From Candidatus Shapirobacteria bacterium (lineage in GTDB: Bacteria > Patescibacteriota > Microgenomatia > UBA12405), in contig JAQVSW010000001.1 of NCBI GenBank assembly GCA_028700345.1, forward strand, positions 1-33,160: a DNA stretch of 33,160 nucleotides, written 5' to 3'. Position 1 is the stretch's first letter. Each line of letters opens with the position of its first letter. Of this stretch, positions 6,868 through 14,024 are shown piece by piece. The position numbers and the translations under genes were made by a program. The notes under the pieces are model-generated. The model did not search any database, had not been told where the DNA came from, and was given only the letters and a program-made list of their open reading frames with translations.

Positions 6868-7773
6868 GTGTTAGCCATTATTGAAGCTCTTCGTCCAAAT
6901 CAGTGGATAAAAAATCTTAGTCTTTTCGCAGCGGCCATTCTCACTGGTCAACTTTTTAATCACAGAATATTTAATGCCAGCTTACTCGCATTTATTTCTT
7001 TTTGTGTTCTTTCCTCATCCTCTTATTTAGTCAATGATCTTCTTGATATTGATAAAGATCGTCTTCATCCTGTTAAAAAATATCGCCCACTTGCTCGTGG
7101 AGCTATTAGTAAAAATACTTCTCTTTTTGTTGCTCTTTTTTTAACAATTCTGGGTCTTTTTATTGCTTTTTCTATAAATTCAGCTTTTTTTATTATCGCT
7201 CTTGTTTTTATTTTTATGCAGTATTCATATTCTCTTTTTATTAAAAAAAAGGCCCTTATAGACATTGTCAGTATTGCATTTTTCTTTATTCTCAGAACTT
7301 ATGCTGGTGAAATTGCCACTGGCTTCCATTTGCCTATTTGGATTACCCTGACAGTTATTTTTCTAGCTTTATTTATTGCTAGTGGTAAACGACGGAGCGA
7401 ACTCTACCTCAGTGGAAAATCAACTCGCAAAGCTCTTGAGGGATACAGTAAAAGTTTACTAAATTTTTACACTACTATTTTTGCCGTCTGTACCTTAATT
7501 AGCTATGCCATGTTTACTTTTTTAGCCGAAAAAGTTAGTTTTGATGGCATTATTCATGAGTTTTTATTGACAAATTTTCCCGCCGCTCTTGATCGAAAAT
7601 GGTGGATGGTTACTCTTATGCCCGTAATTCTTGGCATTATGCGTTATGGTCAAATTATTTTTGAAATGCAGGAAGGTGAAAGGCCTGAAAGAGTTGTTGC
7701 CACCGATATTCCCTTACTTGGTTCAGTTCTTCTTTGGGGAATGATGATAATTACTATTATCTATGTTCTCTAA
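6868..7773 (+). CDS. UbiA-family prenyltransferase, decaprenyl-phosphate phosphoribosyltransferase-like
   Basis: Integral membrane enzyme, 301 aa, about nine hydrophobic segments. The first aspartate motif is N56-D57-x2-D60-x3-D64 followed by HPVKKYRPLARG; the HPxKxxRPxAxG extension is characteristic of the subgroup that includes mycobacterial Rv3806c, which transfers 5-phosphoribose from PRPP to decaprenyl phosphate. The second motif region begins at YSLFIKKKALID, with LRTYAGEIATG after it. I infer a polyprenyl-phosphate-pentose donor for envelope glycans. Start is GTG at 6868, 1 nt after the preceding stop; the next gene overlaps by 11 nt. A different UbiA substrate (e.g. menaquinone-type) is less likely given this motif and the glycosyltransferase neighbours. 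Confidence 0.8.
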   Translation: MLAIIEALRPNQWIKNLSLFAAAILTGQLFNHRIFNASLLAFISFCVLSSSSYLVNDLLDIDKDRLHPVKKYRPLARGAISKNTSLFVALFLTILGLFIAFSINSAFFIIALVFIFMQYSYSLFIKKKALIDIVSIAFFFILRTYAGEIATGFHLPIWITLTVIFLALFIASGKRRSELYLSGKSTRKALEGYSKSLLNFYTTIFAVCTLISYAMFTFLAEKVSFDGIIHEFLLTNFPAALDRKWWMVTLMPVILGIMRYGQIIFEMQEGERPERVVATDIPLLGSVLLWGMMIITIIYVL

Positions 7774-9319
7774 AAAAAATTCTCTCTCTCTTTTTTTGAT
7801 TATTTTTATAGTTTCATTGTCTATTTTTACCCGTTTTTACAATTTAAACTGGGGTAGTAATTACCATTTTCATCCTGATGAAAACAATATGGCCTCGGCT
7901 CTTTCTCGTTTACAGATTTACAATTTAGATCCCAAATTTTATCCTTACGGCCAGTTTCCTCTTTATTTAGGGTTTTTTACTTTAAAAATATTTAATCTTC
8001 CCCCTTCTTTTTCTAATTCAATTTTAATTCTTCGCTTTTATTCTGCCTTTTTTTCTATCTTATCAGTCGGTTTAATTTATTTAGTTTCTCAAAAAATTTT
8101 TTCCCAAAAATTTTCTATCTTAGTCTCAATTTTAACTATTTTTAGTCCTGGACTAATTCAGCTAGCTCATTTTGGGACTACCGAAAGCCTATTAATTTTT
8201 ATATTTTTACTCGAAATATATTTATCAATTTTGATTTACCAAAAAAAAGATAATTATTGGCAGTACATCCTTGCTGGCATCTTTGGCGGTATTGGCATAG
8301 CCACTAAAATATCCTCTCTTATTTTTTTAGGTCCAATTTTTTTAGTTTCTCTAATGAAATTTATTTCAAAAGAAAAAATACTATCTCTTTTTTTAAAAAT
8401 TTATATATTAATATTTTTTGTTATTAACTTTTATTTGATTTCTTCTCCATACAATTTTGCTAAGAGTCAAGATTTCTTCTCCTCGATGAAATATGAAACT
8501 AGTGTTGCCACTGGGGAGTTGTCAGTTTTTTACACCACTCAGTTTAAAAATACCCTACCTTATTTATTTCAAATCCAAAAAATATTTCCTTATTCTTCAG
8601 GTATCTTTCAATTCATCTTTACCATCATTGGTCTAGTTTTTTTATTGAAAAATTGGAAACTCAAAGAAGATAAATATCTTTACTGGTTTATTATTTTGAT
8701 TCCTTCTTTAGTTTACTTTTTTTATTTCGGTCAAATTTTTGCTAAATGGACCCGTTTCGTCTCCCCTTTATTTTTTTTATTTCCCCTACTCTCAGTTTAT
8801 TTTATTTCTCTCCTGAAATCTAAAATCTATTGTCTAATCTCTATCATCTTAGCTCTCCTTCCCGGTCTATATTTTATGAAACTATATTTTGTCTCTGATA
8901 TTCGTCTTACTGCTTCCCGGTGGATAGAAAATAATATTCCGCAGGGTTCAAGCATTCTTTCTGAGGGGGGTAATGTCGTTAATATTCCAATTACTGATCA
9001 AAACTACCAGGTTATTAATTATGATTTCTATGGTGATAATTATCCAAACGAATTGTCTAATCATCTCTTTACTTCTAACTATATTATTATTCCTTCTCGT
9101 CGGGTCTTTAAAAATTATGATTTAAAATATCACCAGTATCTTTTTGATGGTAGCCTGGGATATAAAGAAATCAATAAAATATCTCCCAATTACGACCTGT
9201 TTTTAGATTCAGAAAATGCTGAAGAAACTTGGTCCGTTTTTGATCATCCCACTATTCGAGTTTTTGAAAAAGTTAATGAGTTGACTCAAGAGGAATATGA
9301 AAAGCTTCTACAAAAATAA
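7763..9319 (+). CDS. GT-C family membrane glycosyltransferase (PMT/ArnT-like)
   Basis: 518 aa with about 10-12 membrane segments and a soluble C-terminal region. After the first helix the external loop carries HPDE at residues 37-40, the acidic motif typical of GT-C enzymes that take sugars from polyprenyl-phosphate donors and act on the outer face of the membrane. The C-terminal domain contains ASRWIENNIPQGSSILSE, similar to ASNWINQYIPQGS in the next gene, so the two are paralogues. It overlaps the UbiA-family gene by 11 nt and the following gene by 23 nt. Acceptor (protein, lipid or glycan) cannot be told from sequence. Confidence 0.8.
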   Translation: MFSKKNSLSLFLIIFIVSLSIFTRFYNLNWGSNYHFHPDENNMASALSRLQIYNLDPKFYPYGQFPLYLGFFTLKIFNLPPSFSNSILILRFYSAFFSILSVGLIYLVSQKIFSQKFSILVSILTIFSPGLIQLAHFGTTESLLIFIFLLEIYLSILIYQKKDNYWQYILAGIFGGIGIATKISSLIFLGPIFLVSLMKFISKEKILSLFLKIYILIFFVINFYLISSPYNFAKSQDFFSSMKYETSVATGELSVFYTTQFKNTLPYLFQIQKIFPYSSGIFQFIFTIIGLVFLLKNWKLKEDKYLYWFIILIPSLVYFFYFGQIFAKWTRFVSPLFFLFPLLSVYFISLLKSKIYCLISIILALLPGLYFMKLYFVSDIRLTASRWIENNIPQGSSILSEGGNVVNIPITDQNYQVINYDFYGDNYPNELSNHLFTSNYIIIPSRRVFKNYDLKYHQYLFDGSLGYKEINKISPNYDLFLDSENAEETWSVFDHPTIRVFEKVNELTQEEYEKLLQK

Positions 9320-10949
9320 ATTAATAATATTTTTAATTTTTATAATTGCCTTTCTTTTTCGTATTTACGGTTTAAATTGGGATGATAACAATCATCTTCA
9401 TCCTGACGAGAGATTTTTGACTATGGTCGTAAACGATATCAAATTACCCTCTTCTTTTTCAGAGTATCTAAACACCGACATTTCACCTCTTAATCCTTAC
9501 AATTACCCTCAGTATCAGTTTTTTGTTTACGGTACTTTTCCTCTATTTTTAACAAAAATATTCGCCGTATTATTTCATCTAGATGATTATAATCACATCA
9601 CCCTCCTTGGCCGAGTACTCTCGGCATTTTTTGATTCAGGCAACGTTATTCTTCTTTATTTTATTGCCAAAAAATTTCTTAAATCTTACTATATTTTTCT
9701 TCCTTCGCTTTTTTATACTTTTTTAGTTATCCCTCTCCAGCTTTCTCATTTTTTCGCCGTTGATACTTTTTTAACTTTTTTTATTCTCTTAACATTTACC
9801 TTATTTTCTTATAATCTTTTTCCTCTTGCCTTTTTTGCTTTTGGTATTGCTCTTTCCTGTAAAATTTCCGCTCTTTACTTTATTCCGATTATCCTTTTAT
9901 TTTTAATCAAAAATAAAAATCTAAAATCTATTTTCTATTGTCAAATTTCTATTTTGGCTTTTCGAATATTTCAACCTTATGCTTTTACTAATATTTTTAA
10001 AATTAATCCTCTCTTTATTGATAATCTAAAAACCCTTGCCAATTTTTCCGGATCTGATATTTATTATCCACCGGGAGTTCAGTGGATCAATCGACTTTTG
10101 TTTTTAGATTCTTCAGTTAATCTAGTTGTTTGGGGATTGGGTCTGGTATTTTCTTTACCTTTATTATTTTTAATTTTTCGTTTTTTTATTAAACCAAAAA
10201 TTAAATTTAATTTAATCTTCATTATTTCTTTTTGGATTATCCTACTGTTTATTTATCAATCTCTCCAATTTGCTCACACTATGCGTTATTATCTGCCTGT
10301 TTATCCGTTTATTTGTCTAATTTTTGTAACTCTTTTGTCTCAATTTAAATTAAAAAAATTCATAATTATTTTAATCTTAATCCTTAATATTTTTTATGCC
10401 CTTGCTTTTCTCTCAATTTATTCTCGTCCCAATTCTCGGATACAGGCATCAAATTGGATAAATCAATATATTCCTCAGGGCAGTGTTCTAAGTAGTGAAT
10501 ATTGGGACGATGCCCTGCCTCTAGGTTATTCTGATTATGAAAATATCTCTCTCCCTCTTTTTGATCCAGACACTCCAGAAAAATGGGAAAAAATCAACCA
10601 TTCGCTTGAGGAGATTGATTATATAATAATGTCCAGCAATCGTCTATGGGCCTCAATTCCTAGAGTTTCAGAGAAGTATCCCTTAGCTTCAGAATTTTAT
10701 AGAAACCTTTTTGCTGAAAAATTAAATTTTAAAAAATTCAAAGAATTTAATTCTTACCCCGGTTTTTCTCTCTCGTTTCTAAAATCTTGTCTATACCTAG
10801 GCCCTACCAATTACCCTGGCATTAAAAACACCTGGTTTTCTGTTGACAATAACTGTTCTTATCCAGGTATTTATTTTCGTGATGACACCTCCGAGGAAGC
10901 ATTTACTGTCTACGACCATCCGAAGGTTTTAATCTTTGAGAGAAAATGA
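9297..10949 (+). CDS. GT-C family membrane glycosyltransferase, paralogue of the preceding gene
   Basis: 550 aa, multi-pass. The first external loop has HPDE at residues 35-38, two residues off the position in its neighbour, and the C-terminal part has ASNWINQYIPQGS, as in the upstream protein. It therefore probably uses a polyprenyl-phosphate-linked sugar on the outer face of the membrane. The C-terminal soluble region is longer and contains Cys residues absent from the first copy. The gene starts inside the end of its paralogue (23-nt overlap) and overlaps the FkbM gene by 4 nt. The pair looks like a tandem duplication that diverged to use different acceptors. Confidence 0.8.
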   Translation: MKSFYKNKLIIFLIFIIAFLFRIYGLNWDDNNHLHPDERFLTMVVNDIKLPSSFSEYLNTDISPLNPYNYPQYQFFVYGTFPLFLTKIFAVLFHLDDYNHITLLGRVLSAFFDSGNVILLYFIAKKFLKSYYIFLPSLFYTFLVIPLQLSHFFAVDTFLTFFILLTFTLFSYNLFPLAFFAFGIALSCKISALYFIPIILLFLIKNKNLKSIFYCQISILAFRIFQPYAFTNIFKINPLFIDNLKTLANFSGSDIYYPPGVQWINRLLFLDSSVNLVVWGLGLVFSLPLLFLIFRFFIKPKIKFNLIFIISFWIILLFIYQSLQFAHTMRYYLPVYPFICLIFVTLLSQFKLKKFIIILILILNIFYALAFLSIYSRPNSRIQASNWINQYIPQGSVLSSEYWDDALPLGYSDYENISLPLFDPDTPEKWEKINHSLEEIDYIIMSSNRLWASIPRVSEKYPLASEFYRNLFAEKLNFKKFKEFNSYPGFSLSFLKSCLYLGPTNYPGIKNTWFSVDNNCSYPGIYFRDDTSEEAFTVYDHPKVLIFERK

Positions 10950-11707
10950 AATTAATAAAAATTTTAAAATACTATTTCCACATTCTATTACTGATGTTTT
11001 TAAATATAAAAACAATTTCTTATCATCATAAATATTTTTTTATTAAGCTAAAAAACAATACTGTTTTTAAAATTAGAAATTTTATGGATTTATGGACTTT
11101 AACTGAAACATACTTGAATAGTGACTATGAAAAACATGGTGATAAATTAGGTGTGAATTGGACTATTATTGATATCGGTGCTGCTTTCGGCGACTTTTCA
11201 GTTTTTGCAGCTCAAAAATCATCGCTAAATCAAATTATCGCCATTGAACCTCTGCCGAGCTCTCAAAGACTGTTTCGTCAAAATATTAGAATGAATAAAT
11301 TAAAAAATATAATAATTTTTTCTGGGGGAATTTCTTCAACTCAAAATAAAATAAATATCGCAGAAAATAATAAAAATTATGGTCATAGTCAAACGTCTTC
11401 GACTTCTTCCTTTTGTGTCGACGCCATTTCTTTGCCAAAATTATTTTCAAAATATAATCTGAAACATTGTCATTTAATTAAGTGTGATTGTGAAGGAACA
11501 GAATATGATATTTTTTCAAATGTTCCCTCATCAATCTACGCCAAAATTGACCGTATCGTTATGGAATATCATTTGTTTGATTTTGACTCCCAGCAAAAAT
11601 TTCAACGCCTTAAATCAATTTTTAAAAAAAATAATTATCGACTTAAAATTTCTCCTAATCCGGTTCATTCAAATCTCGGTTTTCTTTACGCCTTTCGCAA
11701 AAATTGA
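10946..11707 (+). CDS. FkbM-family SAM-dependent methyltransferase
   Basis: 253 aa. Residues about 74-83 (IIDIGAAFGD) are the glycine-rich SAM-binding loop, IAIEPLP is the acidic second motif, and IKCDCEGTEYDIF (about 178-190) is the FkbM-type DxEG motif. The C-terminus GFLYAFRKN is typical of the family. FkbM enzymes O-methylate hydroxyl groups, often on sugars of surface glycans, which fits the glycosyltransferase context. It is the last gene of the nine-gene operon (4-nt overlap with the GT-C gene) and its last 39 nt overlap the convergent FkbM gene on the other strand. AT content is very high. Confidence 0.85.
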   Translation: MKLIKILKYYFHILLLMFLNIKTISYHHKYFFIKLKNNTVFKIRNFMDLWTLTETYLNSDYEKHGDKLGVNWTIIDIGAAFGDFSVFAAQKSSLNQIIAIEPLPSSQRLFRQNIRMNKLKNIIIFSGGISSTQNKINIAENNKNYGHSQTSSTSSFCVDAISLPKLFSKYNLKHCHLIKCDCEGTEYDIFSNVPSSIYAKIDRIVMEYHLFDFDSQQKFQRLKSIFKKNNYRLKISPNPVHSNLGFLYAFRKN

Positions 11708-12361
11708 GTTTGACTTTGTTTTCTGTTGAAAAATATACCCAATATTTTTCAACAAGGATTTTATTCTTGTATTTCCATCTTCAACACATATTACTTTTGG
11801 GCTATATTTATTCCATGGCCAATTTTTTAATATCATTTCATCAAATCCCTCAGTATCAATTGACAAAAAATCAATATTTTCATCAATAATCTCATCTACT
11901 TTTATAGTTTTAATTTTTATTATTTTTTCTAATTTATGTCCATTGTTAATATTTTTTTCAGCATCTCCTTTTGAAAAAGTATTTAGAGCTGGTATTAAAA
12001 ATTGATAATAATTCATACTGCCATTTATATTTGAAATACCAGCGTTTATAAAATTATCTTCCGGACGGATTTTATTAAAAATATTTTTGACTTCCGGATT
12101 TGGCTCAACAACAGTACCCCTCCAACCTATTTTATAAAAATGATAAGTATTACTAAGTCTAGTCGGGTGATATGCTCCAATTTCAAGATATTTACCTCGG
12201 TATTTTCTATCAAAATATTTTTCAACAATTAAGTCCTCATAATTTTGTGAATAAGATCCCACCAGCATCTCCCTCCATATTCTTCTCTTTATTTCTTTCA
12301 ACCCAGCTTTAATTAAAAATCCTAATTTATAATTCTTAATCAATTCAAAATATTTTTTCAT
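11669..12361 (-). CDS. FkbM-family SAM-dependent methyltransferase
   Basis: About 230 aa from the ATG at 12361; an ATG at 12388 would add nine residues and enlarge the overlap with the upstream GT4 gene from 17 to 44 nt, so the shorter start is preferred. The SYSQNYEDLIVEKYF opening, YLEIGAYHP SAM loop, VVEPNPE acidic motif and FLSIDTEGFDEMIL block are those of the FkbM branch that often sits in polysaccharide clusters. It probably O-methylates a sugar. It is the second gene of a two-gene minus-strand unit and its 3' end overlaps the plus-strand FkbM gene by 39 nt. The two FkbM proteins are clearly different subtypes, not recent duplicates. Confidence 0.83.
   Translation of the reverse strand: MKKYFELIKNYKLGFLIKAGLKEIKRRIWREMLVGSYSQNYEDLIVEKYFDRKYRGKYLEIGAYHPTRLSNTYHFYKIGWRGTVVEPNPEVKNIFNKIRPEDNFINAGISNINGSMNYYQFLIPALNTFSKGDAEKNINNGHKLEKIIKIKTIKVDEIIDENIDFLSIDTEGFDEMILKNWPWNKYSPKVICVEDGNTRIKSLLKNIGYIFQQKTKSNSIFAKGVKKTEI
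11724..11754. terminator. perfect 13-bp inverted repeat between the convergent FkbM genes
   Basis: Arms 11724-11736 and 11742-11754 are perfectly complementary around the 5-nt loop ACCCA. It begins 17 nt after the stop of the plus-strand FkbM gene and lies inside the 3' coding end of the minus-strand FkbM gene. Stem ends are AT-rich and no long U tract follows on either strand, so it may be a weak bidirectional terminator or an RNA-stabilising hairpin. Confidence 0.45.
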
Positions 12362-13415
12362 ATTTTTTAACAGTTTTTTTGTAGTCAAACAATTCTAAAT
12401 TTTTAGCTCTCTTTTTATAGAATTCTTTGCCATTTTTGCAAACTAAAATAATTTTATTTTTTAATTCTTCACTCTTATTGCTTTCAAAAAGCTCTCCCAT
12501 TTTGCTTAATTTTACTGGCAGTCTTACTCCAGGAATATCTGAAGTAATTACTGGACAGCCACTTTTTATAGCCTCTGCGGCTACCATCCCAAAAGATTCC
12601 AGGGGGTTATTGCTCGGCAATACAAGACAATTTATACTGTTAAAGAATTTTACTGGGTTGTCAATTTCACCTATTTTAAAAATATTTTCATTCTTTTTTA
12701 TAAGATTCAAAATATTTTTTTGATATTTTTTTTCACCAACTATTTTTTCTGGTCCAGCCAATACTAAAACATAGTTTTTTGGTAATTTTAAAAATGCTTT
12801 GATCAAGCATTCAATATTTTTTTCTTTAGAAATTCTCCCTAAATATCCAATTTTATATTTACCATTTATTTTAATTCTTCCGCCACTTTTTTTAATTTTA
12901 ATGGGTGGAAAAATTTCAACTATTTTATCTTGGTAATTATTTAGTAAATTGTTTCCCTTAACATAATCAAGAGAATTAACCACTATTTTTTCTGCCCAAA
13001 TTAAGGCGGGTAAGTGAATTAATTCAATAATTAAATTTAGAAATTTGTTTTCACTATCAAAACGGCAATGAAAGGTGACAATCAGTTTTTTCTTTAAAAT
13101 CTTTGCCCAAAGTGCTAGCCAAAAAGATTCAATTGACGGCAGATGACAGTTAACAATATCGTTATTTTTTACTTTTTTAAAACTAATAATTGGGTATTGC
13201 CACATTAAAAATCCTTTACCGATTTGCCATCCCTGAACTCTGTTGATTATTACATTATTTATTATTTCTTCATTCTTTAATTCTTTCTGAAACTTTGCAC
13301 CAATTACTTCTACCCTATTTTTCTTTGCTAATTCTTCGGCTAATATTTTAGCGTAAACACTCACTCCAGAAATATAAGGGCAGTAGTAGGTAACTCCAAT
13401 TAAAATTCTTTTCAT
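12345..13415 (-). CDS. GT4-family glycosyltransferase
   Basis: 356 aa, GT-B fold. The N-terminal domain opens with MKRILIGVTYYCPYISGVSVYA, the usual GT4 acceptor-side start with a GG/SG-V loop; the C-terminal nucleotide-sugar domain shows GYLGRISKEKNIECLIKAF and the E-x7-E motif in PLESFGMVAAEAIKSGCPV. It uses an NDP-sugar in the cytoplasm to extend a lipid-linked glycan or glycolipid. First gene of the minus-strand pair; divergent from the PAP2 gene with only 23 nt between start codons. Codon use is extremely AT-biased (two 60-nt lines in this region count 13-17% GC), even compared with the already AT-rich neighbours. Confidence 0.87.
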   Translation of the reverse strand: MKRILIGVTYYCPYISGVSVYAKILAEELAKKNRVEVIGAKFQKELKNEEIINNVIINRVQGWQIGKGFLMWQYPIISFKKVKNNDIVNCHLPSIESFWLALWAKILKKKLIVTFHCRFDSENKFLNLIIELIHLPALIWAEKIVVNSLDYVKGNNLLNNYQDKIVEIFPPIKIKKSGGRIKINGKYKIGYLGRISKEKNIECLIKAFLKLPKNYVLVLAGPEKIVGEKKYQKNILNLIKKNENIFKIGEIDNPVKFFNSINCLVLPSNNPLESFGMVAAEAIKSGCPVITSDIPGVRLPVKLSKMGELFESNKSEELKNKIILVCKNGKEFYKKRAKNLELFDYKKTVKKYEKIF

Positions 13416-13423
13416 TTAGTTGG

Positions 13424-13429
13424 TACAAT
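13424..13429 (+). promoter_or_regulatory. possible -10 box for the PAP2 gene
   Basis: TACAAT lies 9 nt before the ATG at 13439 in the 23-nt divergent gap to the GT4 gene. The -35 position is inside the GT4 coding start and matches poorly. Confidence 0.35.
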
Positions 13430-13438
13430 TATCTCATT

Positions 13439-14014
13439 ATGTCTACTGGTCATCCAGCTTTTCTTTTTTGGCAACCCAAAGTTGATTATCTTCGCCTTTT
13501 ATCTTCTTTTAAATTTGGTCGTAATATTTTAATTTTTTTAAACTATGCGATTTGGTTATTTTTTTTCTATCTTTCATATCTTTTAATAAAACACGATTTT
13601 TCTTTTTTTTGGTTACTACTATTAACCACATTATTGGCAGAAATAGTTGAACGTTTAATTAAGAAAAAAAATTTTTGGTGTCGACCTATGTTCTTGCGTC
13701 ATGACTGTACTCCCTCGGGTTTAGTTGACAAGTGGTACCGATCAGGAGCTTTTCCTTCAGGCCATACCATAAAGGCCACCATATTTCTTTTGTTTTTAAT
13801 TTTTACCCCTCTTTTTCCTTTGTGGCTATTTTTCATAATTGTCCTTCCCTTATTATGGTTTAGAGTCCTTGTCGGTTTTCATTATCCTGTCGATATTTTG
13901 GGTGGTATTGCAATCGGTTTTTTTATCTGGCTTATTATTTCTTTTCTAAATATAACTACCCCCCTTGATCCTTATTTACAGTCTATATTTAATACTATTT
14001 TTCTAATCAACTAA
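13439..14014 (+). CDS. PAP2-family membrane phosphatase
   Basis: 191 aa with about five membrane helices. The three phosphatase motifs are all present: K75-x6-R82-P83, PSGH at 106-109, and R142-x5-H148-x3-D152. Such enzymes remove phosphate from lipid phosphates or diphosphates; candidate substrates here are undecaprenyl diphosphate or a polyprenyl-phospho-ribose 5-phosphate made by the UbiA-family enzyme at 6868. In mycobacteria a PAP2-like gene (Rv3807c) sits next to the UbiA-type Rv3806c, a suggestive parallel. The gene starts a plus-strand run with the DUF2298 gene 10 nt downstream. Substrate is not decidable from sequence. Confidence 0.88.
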   Translation: MSTGHPAFLFWQPKVDYLRLLSSFKFGRNILIFLNYAIWLFFFYLSYLLIKHDFSFFWLLLLTTLLAEIVERLIKKKNFWCRPMFLRHDCTPSGLVDKWYRSGAFPSGHTIKATIFLLFLIFTPLFPLWLFFIIVLPLLWFRVLVGFHYPVDILGGIAIGFFIWLIISFLNITTPLDPYLQSIFNTIFLIN

Positions 14015-14024
14015 TTATCTAATC

